A stretch of 64,000 nt of DNA from Methanocorpusculum labreanum Z (lineage in GTDB: Archaea > Halobacteriota > Methanomicrobia > Methanomicrobiales > Methanocorpusculaceae). Each line of letters opens with the position of its first letter. Positions within the stretch are counted from its first letter, which is position 1. The notes under the pieces were generated by a model. The model was given only the letters and a program-made list of their open reading frames with translations. It had not been told where the DNA came from and searched no databases. Positions 22,052 to 31,113 of this stretch are shown here, piece after piece. The position numbers were made by a program, and so were the translations under genes. The stretch lies in NCBI RefSeq assembly GCF_000015765.1, contig NC_008942.1:1007921-1071920 (forward strand). Reading direction: 5' to 3'.

Positions 22052-23056
22052 ATGTCAGACACTTCGTTAGTCCTGACCGCCAAAGAAAAAACGACTCGTC
22101 ATGAGTATGAGGCAGCTGAAAAACTGTATCGTGCCTATCTTGAGGAGAACAAGACTGACTCTGACGTCTGGATACTTCTCGGCGATGTACTCATTGCACA
22201 GCAGAAATATTATGAGGCAATCGAAGCATACGGTAATGCCGTAGATAAAGATCTGAAAAACCCGCGATATCTCGCAGCACTCGGCTCAGCCTATGCAGAC
22301 ATACATCAGTATTCCGATGCGAAGGTTCTCTTCGAGAAAGCAGCGACTCTCTCAGGGGATTTCCACTATCAGTACAGGGTCGCAGATATGCTTGGATATA
22401 TGGGGAGGCATGATGAGGCACTCGTCATATACGCTCTTCTTGCAACAAAATACCCCGAGGAGGCTGGGCTTTACAAACGTATGGCAACGGTTCATACATA
22501 CCTGAAACATCCAGCTGAGGCTGCGGAAAGTACAAAAAAAGAACTACAGCTCAGAATAAAAGCTGTTGAACAGTCGCCAAATGCTTTTACCTGGTTCACC
22601 TATGCCGATGCTCTTTCGCGCAGCGGTCAGTGGAGAGAAGCAAAAGAAGCATTTCTTAAAGCCCTTTCCTATGAAGAAAATGCACAGACCTATCTGCGGA
22701 TCGGTGACGCTCTGAAAAAACTCGGCGAAACACACGCGGCTTTGGATGCATTCGCAAAATCAGCGGCATTTGACGAACGTGATTTTGCTTTTCTGATGGA
22801 GCTTGCAGATTATCTGACCAAGATCGAACTGTACGAAGAATCGATACGATATTATACCAAGGCACTTGATCTGCGAAGCGTTCATGCCGATGCATGGGTC
22901 GGAATCGCGTATAATCTGCTTAAACTTGACCAGAAGGAGGAGGCAAAGGCATTCTTCGAGATGGCAAAGGCAACGGCCGCAATCCGTGAACTTCCTTGGG
23001 GAGACAAACTGCACAAAAGTGAAAAAACAAATGCCCTGGATGCGGCATTTGCATAA
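22052..23056 (+). CDS. tetratricopeptide repeat protein
   Basis: The 334-residue protein is built almost wholly of TPR units of 34 residues (for example DVWILLGDVLIAQQKYYEAIEAY and PRYLAALGSAYADIHQYSDAK), at least eight in tandem. There is no signal peptide or transmembrane span. Such proteins are protein-protein interaction scaffolds, and the partner cannot be inferred. It is divergent from the DUF1616 gene and convergent with the transporter that follows. Confidence 0.8.
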   Translation: MSDTSLVLTAKEKTTRHEYEAAEKLYRAYLEENKTDSDVWILLGDVLIAQQKYYEAIEAYGNAVDKDLKNPRYLAALGSAYADIHQYSDAKVLFEKAATLSGDFHYQYRVADMLGYMGRHDEALVIYALLATKYPEEAGLYKRMATVHTYLKHPAEAAESTKKELQLRIKAVEQSPNAFTWFTYADALSRSGQWREAKEAFLKALSYEENAQTYLRIGDALKKLGETHAALDAFAKSAAFDERDFAFLMELADYLTKIELYEESIRYYTKALDLRSVHADAWVGIAYNLLKLDQKEEAKAFFEMAKATAAIRELPWGDKLHKSEKTNALDAAFA

Positions 23057-23165
23057 TCTCCCCCTGAAAAACATCATTATTTTACACGTAATCGATTTCT
23101 TTTTTTCTATACTGCACTGAACATACGCAGAACTACTATCGTCAGCCAGAGGGATGCGGGTAAAA

Positions 23166-23363
23166 TCAATCCGATACGTAAGAATGTACAGAGTGTAATC
23201 TTGTAACCCTATGATCCCAAATCCGGTCAGGCGCATGATAAAAACTGCAGATCAGAAGAACTGCAAGAACCAGTAGGCTTCTGCCAAAAAACGGCGGGAT
23301 GCCAAACACCATATTCTTTAGTTGGGACCTTTTCTGATATAAGAATCTCCGTCGAGAAACCAT
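23166..23363 (-). CDS. possible small membrane protein after the MgtE-like gene
   Basis: A 65-codon frame starts 14 bases after the MgtE-like transporter stop. GGAG lies 4 bases before the ATG. The peptide is basic at the start and has one hydrophobic span (SLLVLAVLLICSF). It could be a translated small protein of the transporter transcript. There is no family evidence, so the call is weak. Confidence 0.25.
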   Translation of the reverse strand: MVSRRRFLYQKRSQLKNMVFGIPPFFGRSLLVLAVLLICSFYHAPDRIWDHRVTRLHSVHSYVSD

Positions 23364-23377
23364 CTTCTCCAGGTATT

Positions 23378-24601
23378 TCAGACGAACATGAACATCATTG
23401 TCGAAATCAATGCCGTAGCACCAACCAGATCGATCGAACTGGTCACCACCGGGACGCCAAAGTTATCCGGATCATACCCTAAACGATAGGTAAGAACCGC
23501 AGTAAAATACCCGAGAAGATTCATCACCGTTATAACAATCATACCGGCACACAGGGATAGAAGAATCATTGGGACGAGACCCGGCGTTGTGATCCCGAAA
23601 AGGACCGCCGCATAATGCGAAACAAGTCCCATCAACGGAAGGATCAGAAGGGCATACAGATAATTCTCGAAAAAATGTTTCCAGACAAGGATCTGCGGGA
23701 AAACCTTCGCATCCACCAGACCCATATGCATCTCGGTGCCGATCCTGGAAGTCAGGATTCCCCCAATCGATCCGCACCCGTTCATAAAAGGCGAGATCAG
23801 AATCAAAACCGCTGCTGCTGCGATCAGTTTTTCAAGTTCGTTCGTGTAAAGAACACCCGCGGCAATTCCAAGCAGACACAAAGGGACTAAAAGCGGAAGG
23901 CCTTCACGCAAAACATCCTTCATCGTCTTGGTAGCACTGTGCATGGAGAGTATGGCCCATACTATCAAAGCAAGAACAATGATGCCGAGTATCACAATTC
24001 CAATAAACGGCAGCTGCATAACCAGAATCGCAGTAATGACCAGAAATGGAAGCGTGACGATATCGCCGACCGTGGTCACGACAGGAGCACCAACCATGTC
24101 AAGATTCCAGCTTTTCCGATAACATATCACCGAGATAAAAACGCCGACCGCAGTCACGACCAAACCTGCACAGGTACCTGAGGTGACGGATATAATGATC
24201 ATCTCGGCAATGCCTATCACTTCGGTCCCGGTGAGGAGGCAGATCAGTTTTCCAAAGACCGCGAGAACCGCCGAGATCATCACCGTAAGAATGATCGAGG
24301 AGCGCAGATTGTCTCCAAGTTCCGTTTCTCTTTCGAGTTTTGCCTCGAATGCTCCAAGATGCATCGAAGATGAGAGACGAGACGTGAGAATTCCAGCTAT
24401 CGCTCCACGCATATTGATCGACGGGGTAACAAGTACCATAAGACCTGGGATCAGTATAAGAACTTCACTGACCGCACCAAGATAAATACCTGCAATAAAC
24501 GACAGACTGACGCTAAGCAGCAGGGTCCACAGACCTATGAAGAACTCGTCGTGCCCTTGAAGGAGGGAACCCTTCACCTTCCCGGCTATCGCCAACTTCA
24601 T
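23378..24601 (-). CDS. MgtE/SLC41-like divalent cation transporter, double domain
   Basis: The 407-residue membrane protein has two similar halves. Each has the MgtE-domain landmarks: a turn with NMRGAIAGILTSRLSSSMHLG (residues 63-83) matched by CGSIGGILTSRIGTEMHMG, and GAPVVTTVGDIVT matched by GVPVVTSSIDLVG. In MgtE/SLC41 transporters these acidic residues line the Mg2+ path. There is no N-terminal CBS regulatory domain, as in the eukaryotic-like and archaeal two-domain forms. The likely role is Mg2+ or similar cation transport across the plasma membrane. Confidence 0.85.
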   Translation of the reverse strand: MKLAIAGKVKGSLLQGHDEFFIGLWTLLLSVSLSFIAGIYLGAVSEVLILIPGLMVLVTPSINMRGAIAGILTSRLSSSMHLGAFEAKLERETELGDNLRSSIILTVMISAVLAVFGKLICLLTGTEVIGIAEMIIISVTSGTCAGLVVTAVGVFISVICYRKSWNLDMVGAPVVTTVGDIVTLPFLVITAILVMQLPFIGIVILGIIVLALIVWAILSMHSATKTMKDVLREGLPLLVPLCLLGIAAGVLYTNELEKLIAAAAVLILISPFMNGCGSIGGILTSRIGTEMHMGLVDAKVFPQILVWKHFFENYLYALLILPLMGLVSHYAAVLFGITTPGLVPMILLSLCAGMIVITVMNLLGYFTAVLTYRLGYDPDNFGVPVVTSSIDLVGATALISTMMFMFV

Positions 24602-24777
24602 CCGGGGTCACCTCTTCCAAGCACATAATACTATATTCATTGGTTCTTGCTACGTATGAAGGCTTTGGACTCTCCTTCAAAGGAGCAGAGAACCGCAGGT
24701 TCAGGACATGACCACAAGATGATTCCCGGATCATCCACTCTATGTTTTAACATATCCGACAGCCAACAGATACTATA

Positions 24778-25587
24778 ATGGCAAAAAAGCTGCGGATGAA
24801 CATGTTTCTTTTCTGCTGTGCTCTTCTTGGGGCACTGCCCGTTGGTCTGATCCTGCTTGCCTTACTCAATATAACTCTCGGTCAACTTTCGGATCCTGCA
24901 TTTTTATGGCTGGTCGCAACCGAGTCCGAGGTCGTGGGCACGATTCTTCTGACCTTTTTCGCAGGGTTGTGTGCTGTGATCATCCTGATGATCGTTGGAA
25001 CGCCGCTCGCGTATCTTCTGGCACGATCCACGACGAGAACTGCAAAGCTCATCGGCACAATTATCGATCTCCCGGTAATGCTTCCCCACACGATTGCAGG
25101 AATCCTCGTGTATCTCCTTTTTATGCCAAACGGGTGGATTGGTGCACCCCTTTCCTCCGTCGGGATAGCATTTCAGGATGCATTCCCGGGAATCGTCGTT
25201 GCGATGCTGTTTGTTGCAACACCCTTTTACGTGAATACTGTTCAGGAAGGCTTTGCGATGGTACCGGTCCATCTGGAAAATGCAGCACGAACACTTGGGG
25301 CCTCACCATTCACCGTTTTCCGTACCGTGACCCTCCCGATGACACTGAGGCATATCTCCAGCGGCTCGGTTCTTGCCTGGGGACGCAGTATCAGCGAGTT
25401 CTCCGCAGTAATTATGATAGCATATTATCCGATGGTGATCTCGACACTTATCTACAACCGGTTTATGACCGGCGGTCTGAAAGAAAGCAGCGCCGTTGCG
25501 TTCACGATGATCGTGGCCTGCCTGCTGATCTTCGGCATACTGCGTTTCGCTGCCGGACGGATAGGAGGGAAGTATGATAGAGTTTGA
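24778..25587 (+). CDS. wtpB: tungstate/molybdate ABC transporter permease
   Basis: The 269-residue protein has about six transmembrane helices and the permease EAA-type loop ENAARTLGASPFTVFRTVTLP, which docks with the ATPase. The sequence fits the ModB/WtpB group. The stop overlaps the start of wtpC by 14 bases. The binding protein gene is not upstream as usual but converges from the other side. A TATA-like stretch near 24747-24752 is close enough to give a very short leader. Confidence 0.9.
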   Translation: MAKKLRMNMFLFCCALLGALPVGLILLALLNITLGQLSDPAFLWLVATESEVVGTILLTFFAGLCAVIILMIVGTPLAYLLARSTTRTAKLIGTIIDLPVMLPHTIAGILVYLLFMPNGWIGAPLSSVGIAFQDAFPGIVVAMLFVATPFYVNTVQEGFAMVPVHLENAARTLGASPFTVFRTVTLPMTLRHISSGSVLAWGRSISEFSAVIMIAYYPMVISTLIYNRFMTGGLKESSAVAFTMIVACLLIFGILRFAAGRIGGKYDRV

Positions 25588-26581
25588 TAATGTTTCTCTC
25601 TCTCTTGGAGATTTTTCCCTGAAGAACTGCTCGCTGAAAATCGATAAGGGGGAATTTCTGGCGATAATGGGACCATCCGGAGCCGGTAAGACGATCATTC
25701 TGGAACTGATTGCAGGTCTGCATGAACCAGACTCGGGAGTTATTCGCATCGACGGGGTTGATATGAAAAACATCCCTCCAGAGAAACGGGGTATCGGCAT
25801 AGTCTATCAGGATTATGCCCTCTTTCCCCACATGACTGTGAGGGAAAACATCTGTTACGGAATGCAGAGACAGCATATCCCCCATGATGAACAGATAAAA
25901 CGATGCAGAGAGCTTGCCGACTCTTTTGGGATCGGTCATCTGCTAAGTCGGCGGCCGATGACTCTTTCGGGAGGCGAAGCACAACGGGCAGCACTTTGCC
26001 GTGCCCTTGCGGTGAAACCGTCGATACTTTTGCTTGATGAACCGTATGCAGCTCTTGATAATGAGACTCGGCAAGGCTGCATCGCAGATATGAAAAAACT
26101 GCATAAAAATGGTCTGACCATCATTCAGGTAACACACTCGCTTGAGGAGGCGCGGTCTCTTGGAACGCGGATCGCCTTGATCAGAGACGGACAGGTAATC
26201 CAGACAGGAACCTCAGAGGAGGTTTTTATGCATCCGGGAGATGAAGCTACCGCACGATTCCTCGGATTCGAGAACATCTTTGACGGAAAAAGCATCGGTC
26301 TTGATGAAAGAGTCTGCGTACGAAGCGAGGATTTGATTCTTCATCCGAAAGAATCCGGATCAGGCCTGCATGGCACGATTCTCTCTACAGAGATAATCGG
26401 AGCACTCAGGATCTCACGAATCGATACGGAAAGCGGGATTTTGACGGCGGCATATGGAAAACATGAGGGCGAATATCGGACAGGGTCACAGATTTTCGTA
26501 GAGATCCCGCTGTCTGTGGTTCATCAGCTTGGTCTGAAAAATAGTGGAAAGATAATGGATTTTCAAAGCGGAGCCGGATAA
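25574..26581 (+). CDS. wtpC: tungstate/molybdate ABC transporter ATPase
   Basis: The 335-residue ATPase has Walker A GPSGAGKT (about 33-40), the Q-loop YQDYALFPHMTV, signature LSGGEAQRAALCRAL and Walker B ILLLDEPYAALD. A C-terminal part of about 100 residues is TOBE-like and may sense the oxyanion. It energises WtpB. The last 19 bases overlap the end of wtpA on the other strand. Confidence 0.92.
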   Translation: MIEFDNVSLSLGDFSLKNCSLKIDKGEFLAIMGPSGAGKTIILELIAGLHEPDSGVIRIDGVDMKNIPPEKRGIGIVYQDYALFPHMTVRENICYGMQRQHIPHDEQIKRCRELADSFGIGHLLSRRPMTLSGGEAQRAALCRALAVKPSILLLDEPYAALDNETRQGCIADMKKLHKNGLTIIQVTHSLEEARSLGTRIALIRDGQVIQTGTSEEVFMHPGDEATARFLGFENIFDGKSIGLDERVCVRSEDLILHPKESGSGLHGTILSTEIIGALRISRIDTESGILTAAYGKHEGEYRTGSQIFVEIPLSVVHQLGLKNSGKIMDFQSGAG

Positions 26582-27549
26582 CCGACGCCGCCTTCGGCAA
26601 ATGCCTCAAGCATAAATGTCAGAAACTTCTCCGCCTCTTCACGTTCCGGCGCATCCGAAGGAATCGTCGCTGCATACACAATAGGCATGCCGATACGTTC
26701 GTTTCCAATCGTGGCAAATCTCTGGAAACCAAGATACACGGTCGCGTGATCATATACAGACGCATACGACTCCTCGCCCAGATTTACTTCCGGCTGGAGT
26801 TCCACGTACCGCAGACCCTGGCCAATCGCCACACTTTTGTAATCGAATGCATAATCGATTCCTCCCGATTCAAGAAGACTCAGAAGGAACATGCTCGCAT
26901 CCCTGATCGAGACTTTACTGTTCTCCTCAGGCTGTAGAAGGACCGGCAGATTGACCGACATACCGTCAGCGGTTTTATTCACGACCAGGTCCGGATCGAA
27001 ACTATCGCCGATCACCGTGTTGAACAAACCAGGAGCATTCAGCTGCTCTTCAGCAAGCATCATTACCAGAAATGTCCTATAACCGGCAGCATCGAGCGTA
27101 GGATTCGAGAAGCCGATTCTTACATCGTCACGGGAGAGTATTTGATACCAGTTGTCTGTGGTGATTTCATCCGCATAGGCGCTTTCATTCGTGAAAGCAA
27201 GAACCATCTCGTTTCGTGCAAACGGCGTGTACCAGTCGGTATAGTTTTCTCCGTTCGGTCCTTCGCGGTACATCATGTCGGGAATTAATGATTCATCAGC
27301 CACGACGATCAGATCGATCGGTCGATGAAGATCCGTAACCTGACGAATTGCCTGAATACTCCCGTGACCCTCGATCTGAATATCTATATCAGGGTGAAGA
27401 GCCTCATACTCCTGCTCGATCTCTGCAAGGGGGAGAAGCAGGCTTCCGGCGGGGACCACTTTCACTACGGTTTTTTCGTCAGAGACGCAGCCGGAACTGA
27501 CAACAAACAGAATGATCAGGAATACCAGCACCAGACATGCTTTTTTCAT
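26563..27549 (-). CDS. wtpA: tungstate/molybdate-binding lipoprotein
   Basis: The 328-residue protein has a lipoprotein signal (VVSSGC at residues 16-21). WtpA landmarks follow: VPAGSLLLPL, EGHGSIQAIRQVTDL, ARNEMVLAFTNES and SNPTLDAAGYRT. WtpA binds tungstate or molybdate outside the cell and hands it to WtpBC. It is the last gene of a minus-strand operon that begins at 30880; its ATG overlaps the preceding gene's stop (ATGA). Its 3' end overlaps the 3' end of wtpC by 19 bases, an unusual arrangement for the three parts of one transporter. Confidence 0.92.
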   Translation of the reverse strand: MKKACLVLVFLIILFVVSSGCVSDEKTVVKVVPAGSLLLPLAEIEQEYEALHPDIDIQIEGHGSIQAIRQVTDLHRPIDLIVVADESLIPDMMYREGPNGENYTDWYTPFARNEMVLAFTNESAYADEITTDNWYQILSRDDVRIGFSNPTLDAAGYRTFLVMMLAEEQLNAPGLFNTVIGDSFDPDLVVNKTADGMSVNLPVLLQPEENSKVSIRDASMFLLSLLESGGIDYAFDYKSVAIGQGLRYVELQPEVNLGEESYASVYDHATVYLGFQRFATIGNERIGMPIVYAATIPSDAPEREEAEKFLTFMLEAFAEGGVGYPAPL

Positions 27550-28094
27550 CCATGGACCTCGATCCTGTCAACCCATTTTACCCAGAGACTGCCTTCCGTA
27601 ATTACATCAGGTTCAGCCGTCATTGTCGCCACCCGAAGAGGGCCGCCGTCATCGTATGGATATGGAGCGCCATCTGCGGCATACATCAGAATCGGGGTCA
27701 TGGTTACCGGAGTCTTCATCTCCTTCAGGTTTGCATCCAGACAGAGAAGATCCTCGCCTAAAAGCTGTTCGTACGAGAATACCCAGAGATAACCGTCCGC
27801 TGCAGAGACATGGACGGTCTGGCCTTCATGTACGCCTCCAACCTGATCAAGCAGTTCGATCAGAGGTACACCGGTAATGTTGTAGGGGCCGTACTTGATA
27901 CCTACCGTTGAAACAGCATATCCGTGCCCGCTTACCGAGGGAAGAGCAGCAATCTCGGAAACGGACATAACCTTTTCAGTACCGTCTGCACCTACAAGCG
28001 TCAACGGCCAGTCGATATCATCATACGGATTACTCACGCACCCGGCTGCGCAGATGCAGGCAATGATCGCGATAATCACAAGAATCTGTTTCAT
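27546..28094 (-). CDS. sulfite-oxidase-fold (Moco domain-like) lipoprotein
   Basis: From the Met at 28094 the protein has 182 residues. A lipobox (CAAGC, about residues 14-18) indicates a membrane-anchored lipoprotein. The remainder looks like the sulfite oxidase molybdopterin domain: GVPLIELLDQVGG, VSAADGYLWVFS, DGGPLRVA and the terminal WVKWVDRIEV. The cysteine that binds molybdenum in true enzymes is not evident at the expected place (the segment reads AVSTVGIKYG), so catalysis is doubtful. It sits directly before wtpA, overlapping by ATGA, which hints at binding of a molybdenum/tungsten species or pterin. Start 28094 is chosen because the signal peptide begins there and its ATG overlaps the previous stop. 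Confidence 0.75.
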   Translation of the reverse strand: MKQILVIIAIIACICAAGCVSNPYDDIDWPLTLVGADGTEKVMSVSEIAALPSVSGHGYAVSTVGIKYGPYNITGVPLIELLDQVGGVHEGQTVHVSAADGYLWVFSYEQLLGEDLLCLDANLKEMKTPVTMTPILMYAADGAPYPYDDGGPLRVATMTAEPDVITEGSLWVKWVDRIEVHG

Positions 28095-28933
28095 GCCCGC
28101 CTCCAAAGAAGAACGGCTCCGAAAAGACCGGCAAGTATTGATCCAAACAAGATCGGAGACGAGGCAGGAGTGGTTGGAACCGGTGTTTGGGTCGTCATCG
28201 ACTTTGCCAGAACTCCGGTCTCTCCAGTGTATCCCCCTTCATAGATCCGGATCTCGCTGACCCATTTTACCGTAAGCCCGCTGGTCGAGGGGTAAAGGCC
28301 TTCATAGAAGTAGACCGATTTTTCCGGCAGGGTCTCACGCATATCATTGTTGCCAAAAACATGAAGGCCTTCGGGATTCACGGAATTGTCGGCAAGGAAG
28401 ACGAGACGCATACCTAAGAAATAGCCGTCTTGGCCCGGATACCCGACACCCTGGCGTTCGCCTACGCCCGATACATCTTCACCTACATACCAGCAAACGG
28501 TAGCCGGGCCCTGGCGTGCAGGCGGTTCATAGATCGTTGAGTACCCATACTCGACATGATATCCGTCAACCGCGACAATCATCACATCATCACCCTTGGT
28601 CATACCTCCGATGAGGTCGCAGAGATCCTTAACATCCGTGCCTTTCACCGCTCCCCGATCCTTGTAGTTGCTGGTCTCATTCACATCCCAGCGCCCTTCA
28701 AGATCCTCGGTAAACACCGGACCCTGATGATAATAATGTGTGATACCGTCTCCCTGGACCGGAAGATTTGCTTCCATCCATTGGTAATCAACGGTTTGTT
28801 CCTCAAGAACGCTCCCGTTCTCTGCGATACGAAGCAGGTGCAGCTCGGTAGTGGCACCCGAAGGACCTGCCGATGCAACTGATACGAGACAGAAGACAAC
28901 AAACAGGGTTAGTAGAATTATTCTGATTTTCAT
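28091..28933 (-). CDS. secreted Moco-domain-like surface protein with C-terminal anchor
   Basis: The 280-residue product (start 28933, ATGA overlap with the phosphoesterase stop) has a signal peptide ending near VASAGP. A domain with VKDLCDLIGGM, MIVAVDGYHVEYG and LTVKWVSEIRIYEG resembles the sulfite-oxidase fold. A Thr/Pro linker leads to a C-terminal hydrophobic span ending WRRA. The SPILFGSIL start of that span recalls PGF-CTERM-like archaeal surface anchors. It is a paralogue of the protein at 30116-30880. No molybdenum-ligating cysteine of the enzyme type is apparent. The likely location is the outer cell surface; function unknown. Confidence 0.7.
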   Translation of the reverse strand: MKIRIILLTLFVVFCLVSVASAGPSGATTELHLLRIAENGSVLEEQTVDYQWMEANLPVQGDGITHYYHQGPVFTEDLEGRWDVNETSNYKDRGAVKGTDVKDLCDLIGGMTKGDDVMIVAVDGYHVEYGYSTIYEPPARQGPATVCWYVGEDVSGVGERQGVGYPGQDGYFLGMRLVFLADNSVNPEGLHVFGNNDMRETLPEKSVYFYEGLYPSTSGLTVKWVSEIRIYEGGYTGETGVLAKSMTTQTPVPTTPASSPILFGSILAGLFGAVLLWRRA

Positions 28934-30114
28934 GGATTTCTCCGAATAAAATAGACGGCTCCGCATAGAAGACCAAGAAGAGCACAGTTTCCAAAAGGCG
29001 AAGATGCCGAAGTACCAGTTCCAAACTGGTCGCCGACCGTTCCACTTGGGTAGATTTTTTTCAAGACGCTGTTATCATCGGACGCCTCAGCGACCTTGAA
29101 AAAGGTAGACGTGAACTCAGATCCCGTTACATCAACACGGACGTATCCAAGCGTGTGGTAAATTGCGGTCACAAGTTCATCTGCTGGATCCACAGACGGA
29201 GCATAAAGCGGCGCACCTCCGGCACCATTCGTTACGTACGTGACCCCATTGGATACATACCGCTCATATGCATGCATATGGGCTGAGTAGACCGCAGAGA
29301 CACCCCCTGTCTCAAAGATCTCCTGCCAGATTGGAATCTGATCAAGGGTCAGCCCGGTGCGTTTCTGATCCGTTGTGTAGAATGGATGATGGAAGAAAAC
29401 TATTTTCACGCCTTTCTCCGCAACTTTTTCTGAGAGCCAGGCAGTCTGATCATCGAATCTGGTCTGGGTCCAGCCGTTCGTATTTAAGACAAGGAATTGC
29501 AGAGAGCCAGCTGAAAACGCATACCAGTCAGGCATAGCGAATATCTCGGTATAGAGTGGAGAGTAATCATGATTTCCCTGGACCGGGATGATGATCGTAT
29601 TTGCATACAGATCGTGTCCCGCAGAAAAAAACTGGTCCCACTCCTCTGGATCGTTCGCTTCGCCGGAGAAGTCCCCAAGATGTACTACAAACAAGGGGTT
29701 CTCTTCGAGGATCGCGGAGGCTACAACACCGTGACGTTCGATCTGGGTGAACGGCGGCTCGCTTCGGGTATCCCCTGACACCACAAAGGTGTAGTTTTCT
29801 ACACCGAACGTTCGAAACGAATAGGTATCTGACCAAGTGCCGTTCACAAGAATCCTGTACGAGTAGGTTGTATCAGGGGTCAGATTATTAATCTGTAAAT
29901 GATGGAACGCCGCCGAATCTGATGTGAAGAGGGAGATCATGTTTCCCTGAGTAATCTCCGCTGCGCCGGACGCATTTTCATACAGGCAGTAATGAATCGT
30001 TACGGTATCCTCGTCCAGTGAAGTGATGTACGGCCCCCATCTCGGAAGTTCCGCGGCAGAGACCGCAGGAACCAGAAGGAGGAGAATCAGAATGAAGATA
30101 CCAATCCGTTTCAT
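28930..30114 (-). CDS. secreted metallophosphoesterase, purple acid phosphatase-like
   Basis: The 394-residue protein has a signal peptide (first about 20 residues), then a fibronectin-III-like N-terminal domain ending near YSYRILVNGTW. The calcineurin-type phosphoesterase domain has VVSGDTR, VHLGDFSG, QGNHDY, FHHPFY and SAHMHAYER, which supply the two-metal ligands. A C-terminal hydrophobic span (SSPFGNCALLGLLCGAVYF) with a basic end anchors it. It would cleave phosphate esters outside the cell. It lies between two Moco-fold-like surface proteins, one base after the first and overlapping the second. Confidence 0.85.
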   Translation of the reverse strand: MKRIGIFILILLLLVPAVSAAELPRWGPYITSLDEDTVTIHYCLYENASGAAEITQGNMISLFTSDSAAFHHLQINNLTPDTTYSYRILVNGTWSDTYSFRTFGVENYTFVVSGDTRSEPPFTQIERHGVVASAILEENPLFVVHLGDFSGEANDPEEWDQFFSAGHDLYANTIIIPVQGNHDYSPLYTEIFAMPDWYAFSAGSLQFLVLNTNGWTQTRFDDQTAWLSEKVAEKGVKIVFFHHPFYTTDQKRTGLTLDQIPIWQEIFETGGVSAVYSAHMHAYERYVSNGVTYVTNGAGGAPLYAPSVDPADELVTAIYHTLGYVRVDVTGSEFTSTFFKVAEASDDNSVLKKIYPSGTVGDQFGTGTSASSPFGNCALLGLLCGAVYFIRRNP

Positions 30115-30115
30115 A

Positions 30116-30880
30116 TTATACTTTCCTGAAGAGGAGAACAGCTCCTAAAATACCAAAGACGCAGATCACAACACCAAAAGATGGAGACTGGGTCGCAGTA
30201 GTCGTCGGCTGCGTCGTTGCCGGCACGGAAGAAATAATAGAGATCGTCTCAACGTTCTGTACTGACAGGCCCGTTGTCGTTGGATACTTGCCCGAATAGT
30301 AATACCAGTCCTGTTCATCCATCGTCGCTTTTTCATCGGCAACACCAAAGACATGATATCCCTGGGGGTTCAGACTGGTGTCCCCGGTGAACATAAGCCG
30401 CATACCGGTATAATATTCCGGGACGTATCCTTCGTCTTTACTGTACCAGGAAAGGAAAATAATACCCATAGCCGGAGCCGGACTGTAGATGTACTTCTGC
30501 GGGAAGGTCTTCTTGAGGCCGTCCGAGGCGATAAAAGTAATAGTATCTCCCGCAGATGCTCCTCCGACCATATCACAGAGGTCTTTGACCGACGTCCCTT
30601 TGAGAGCACCCATGTCTTTGATATTCACCGACTCTGTAGGATCCCAGATATCTCCCTCAAATACAGGGCCCTGCAGGTAATAATGAGTATTGCCATCACC
30701 AACAACAGGGAGATTTGCCTCCATCCATTGATAATCGACGGTAGTCGTGTTGAGAAGACTGCCGTCTGCCGTGTATTTTTCAATTGTGATTTCTGTTGTT
30801 GCCGCACCAACAGTGCCGGTAAATATGCAGATCACCAATATCGCGAAAAGGATTCTGCACGTACAATTTAACACATTCAT
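30116..30880 (-). CDS. secreted Moco-domain-like surface protein, first gene of the wtpA operon
   Basis: This 254-residue paralogue of 28091-28933 shares VDYQWMEANLPVVGDGNTHYY-type sequence, GTSVKDLCDMVGGASAGD, and a Thr-rich linker before a C-terminal anchor (QSPSFGVVICVFGILGAVLLF, ending RKV). It has a signal peptide of about 26 residues. It opens the five-gene minus-strand operon that ends with wtpA. A TATA element, AAAATATATATG, at 30968-30980 would start transcription about 60 bases upstream of the ATG. Function unknown; context suggests handling of tungstate/molybdate or a cofactor at the surface. Confidence 0.7.
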   Translation of the reverse strand: MNVLNCTCRILFAILVICIFTGTVGAATTEITIEKYTADGSLLNTTTVDYQWMEANLPVVGDGNTHYYLQGPVFEGDIWDPTESVNIKDMGALKGTSVKDLCDMVGGASAGDTITFIASDGLKKTFPQKYIYSPAPAMGIIFLSWYSKDEGYVPEYYTGMRLMFTGDTSLNPQGYHVFGVADEKATMDEQDWYYYSGKYPTTTGLSVQNVETISIISSVPATTQPTTTATQSPSFGVVICVFGILGAVLLFRKV

Positions 30881-30965
30881 TTAACTAATCTCCAAAACCC
30901 AAACCACCATGACAGAATGCAGAGGATACAAAAACCCATTGACAAACGACCAATATGAATAGTTT

Positions 30966-30982
30966 GAACATATATATTTTGG
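30966..30982 (-). promoter_or_regulatory. TATA box for the surface protein-wtpA operon
   Basis: CAAAATATATATGTTC on the minus strand is a strong TATA element. It lies in the only long gap upstream of the five tightly packed genes 30880-26563, so it probably drives all of them. Confidence 0.45.
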
Positions 30983-31113
30983 ATATGTTAATTAGTTAAT
31001 ATTTCCTTTTGTCCATTGAAAATCAAATAACTTGGCCTTAGCCCGAATGGGAAAAATGACTCACATAGTAAGCATATTGTCAGTAAATGTGATGTAAGAA
31101 AAAGAGGATCCAA

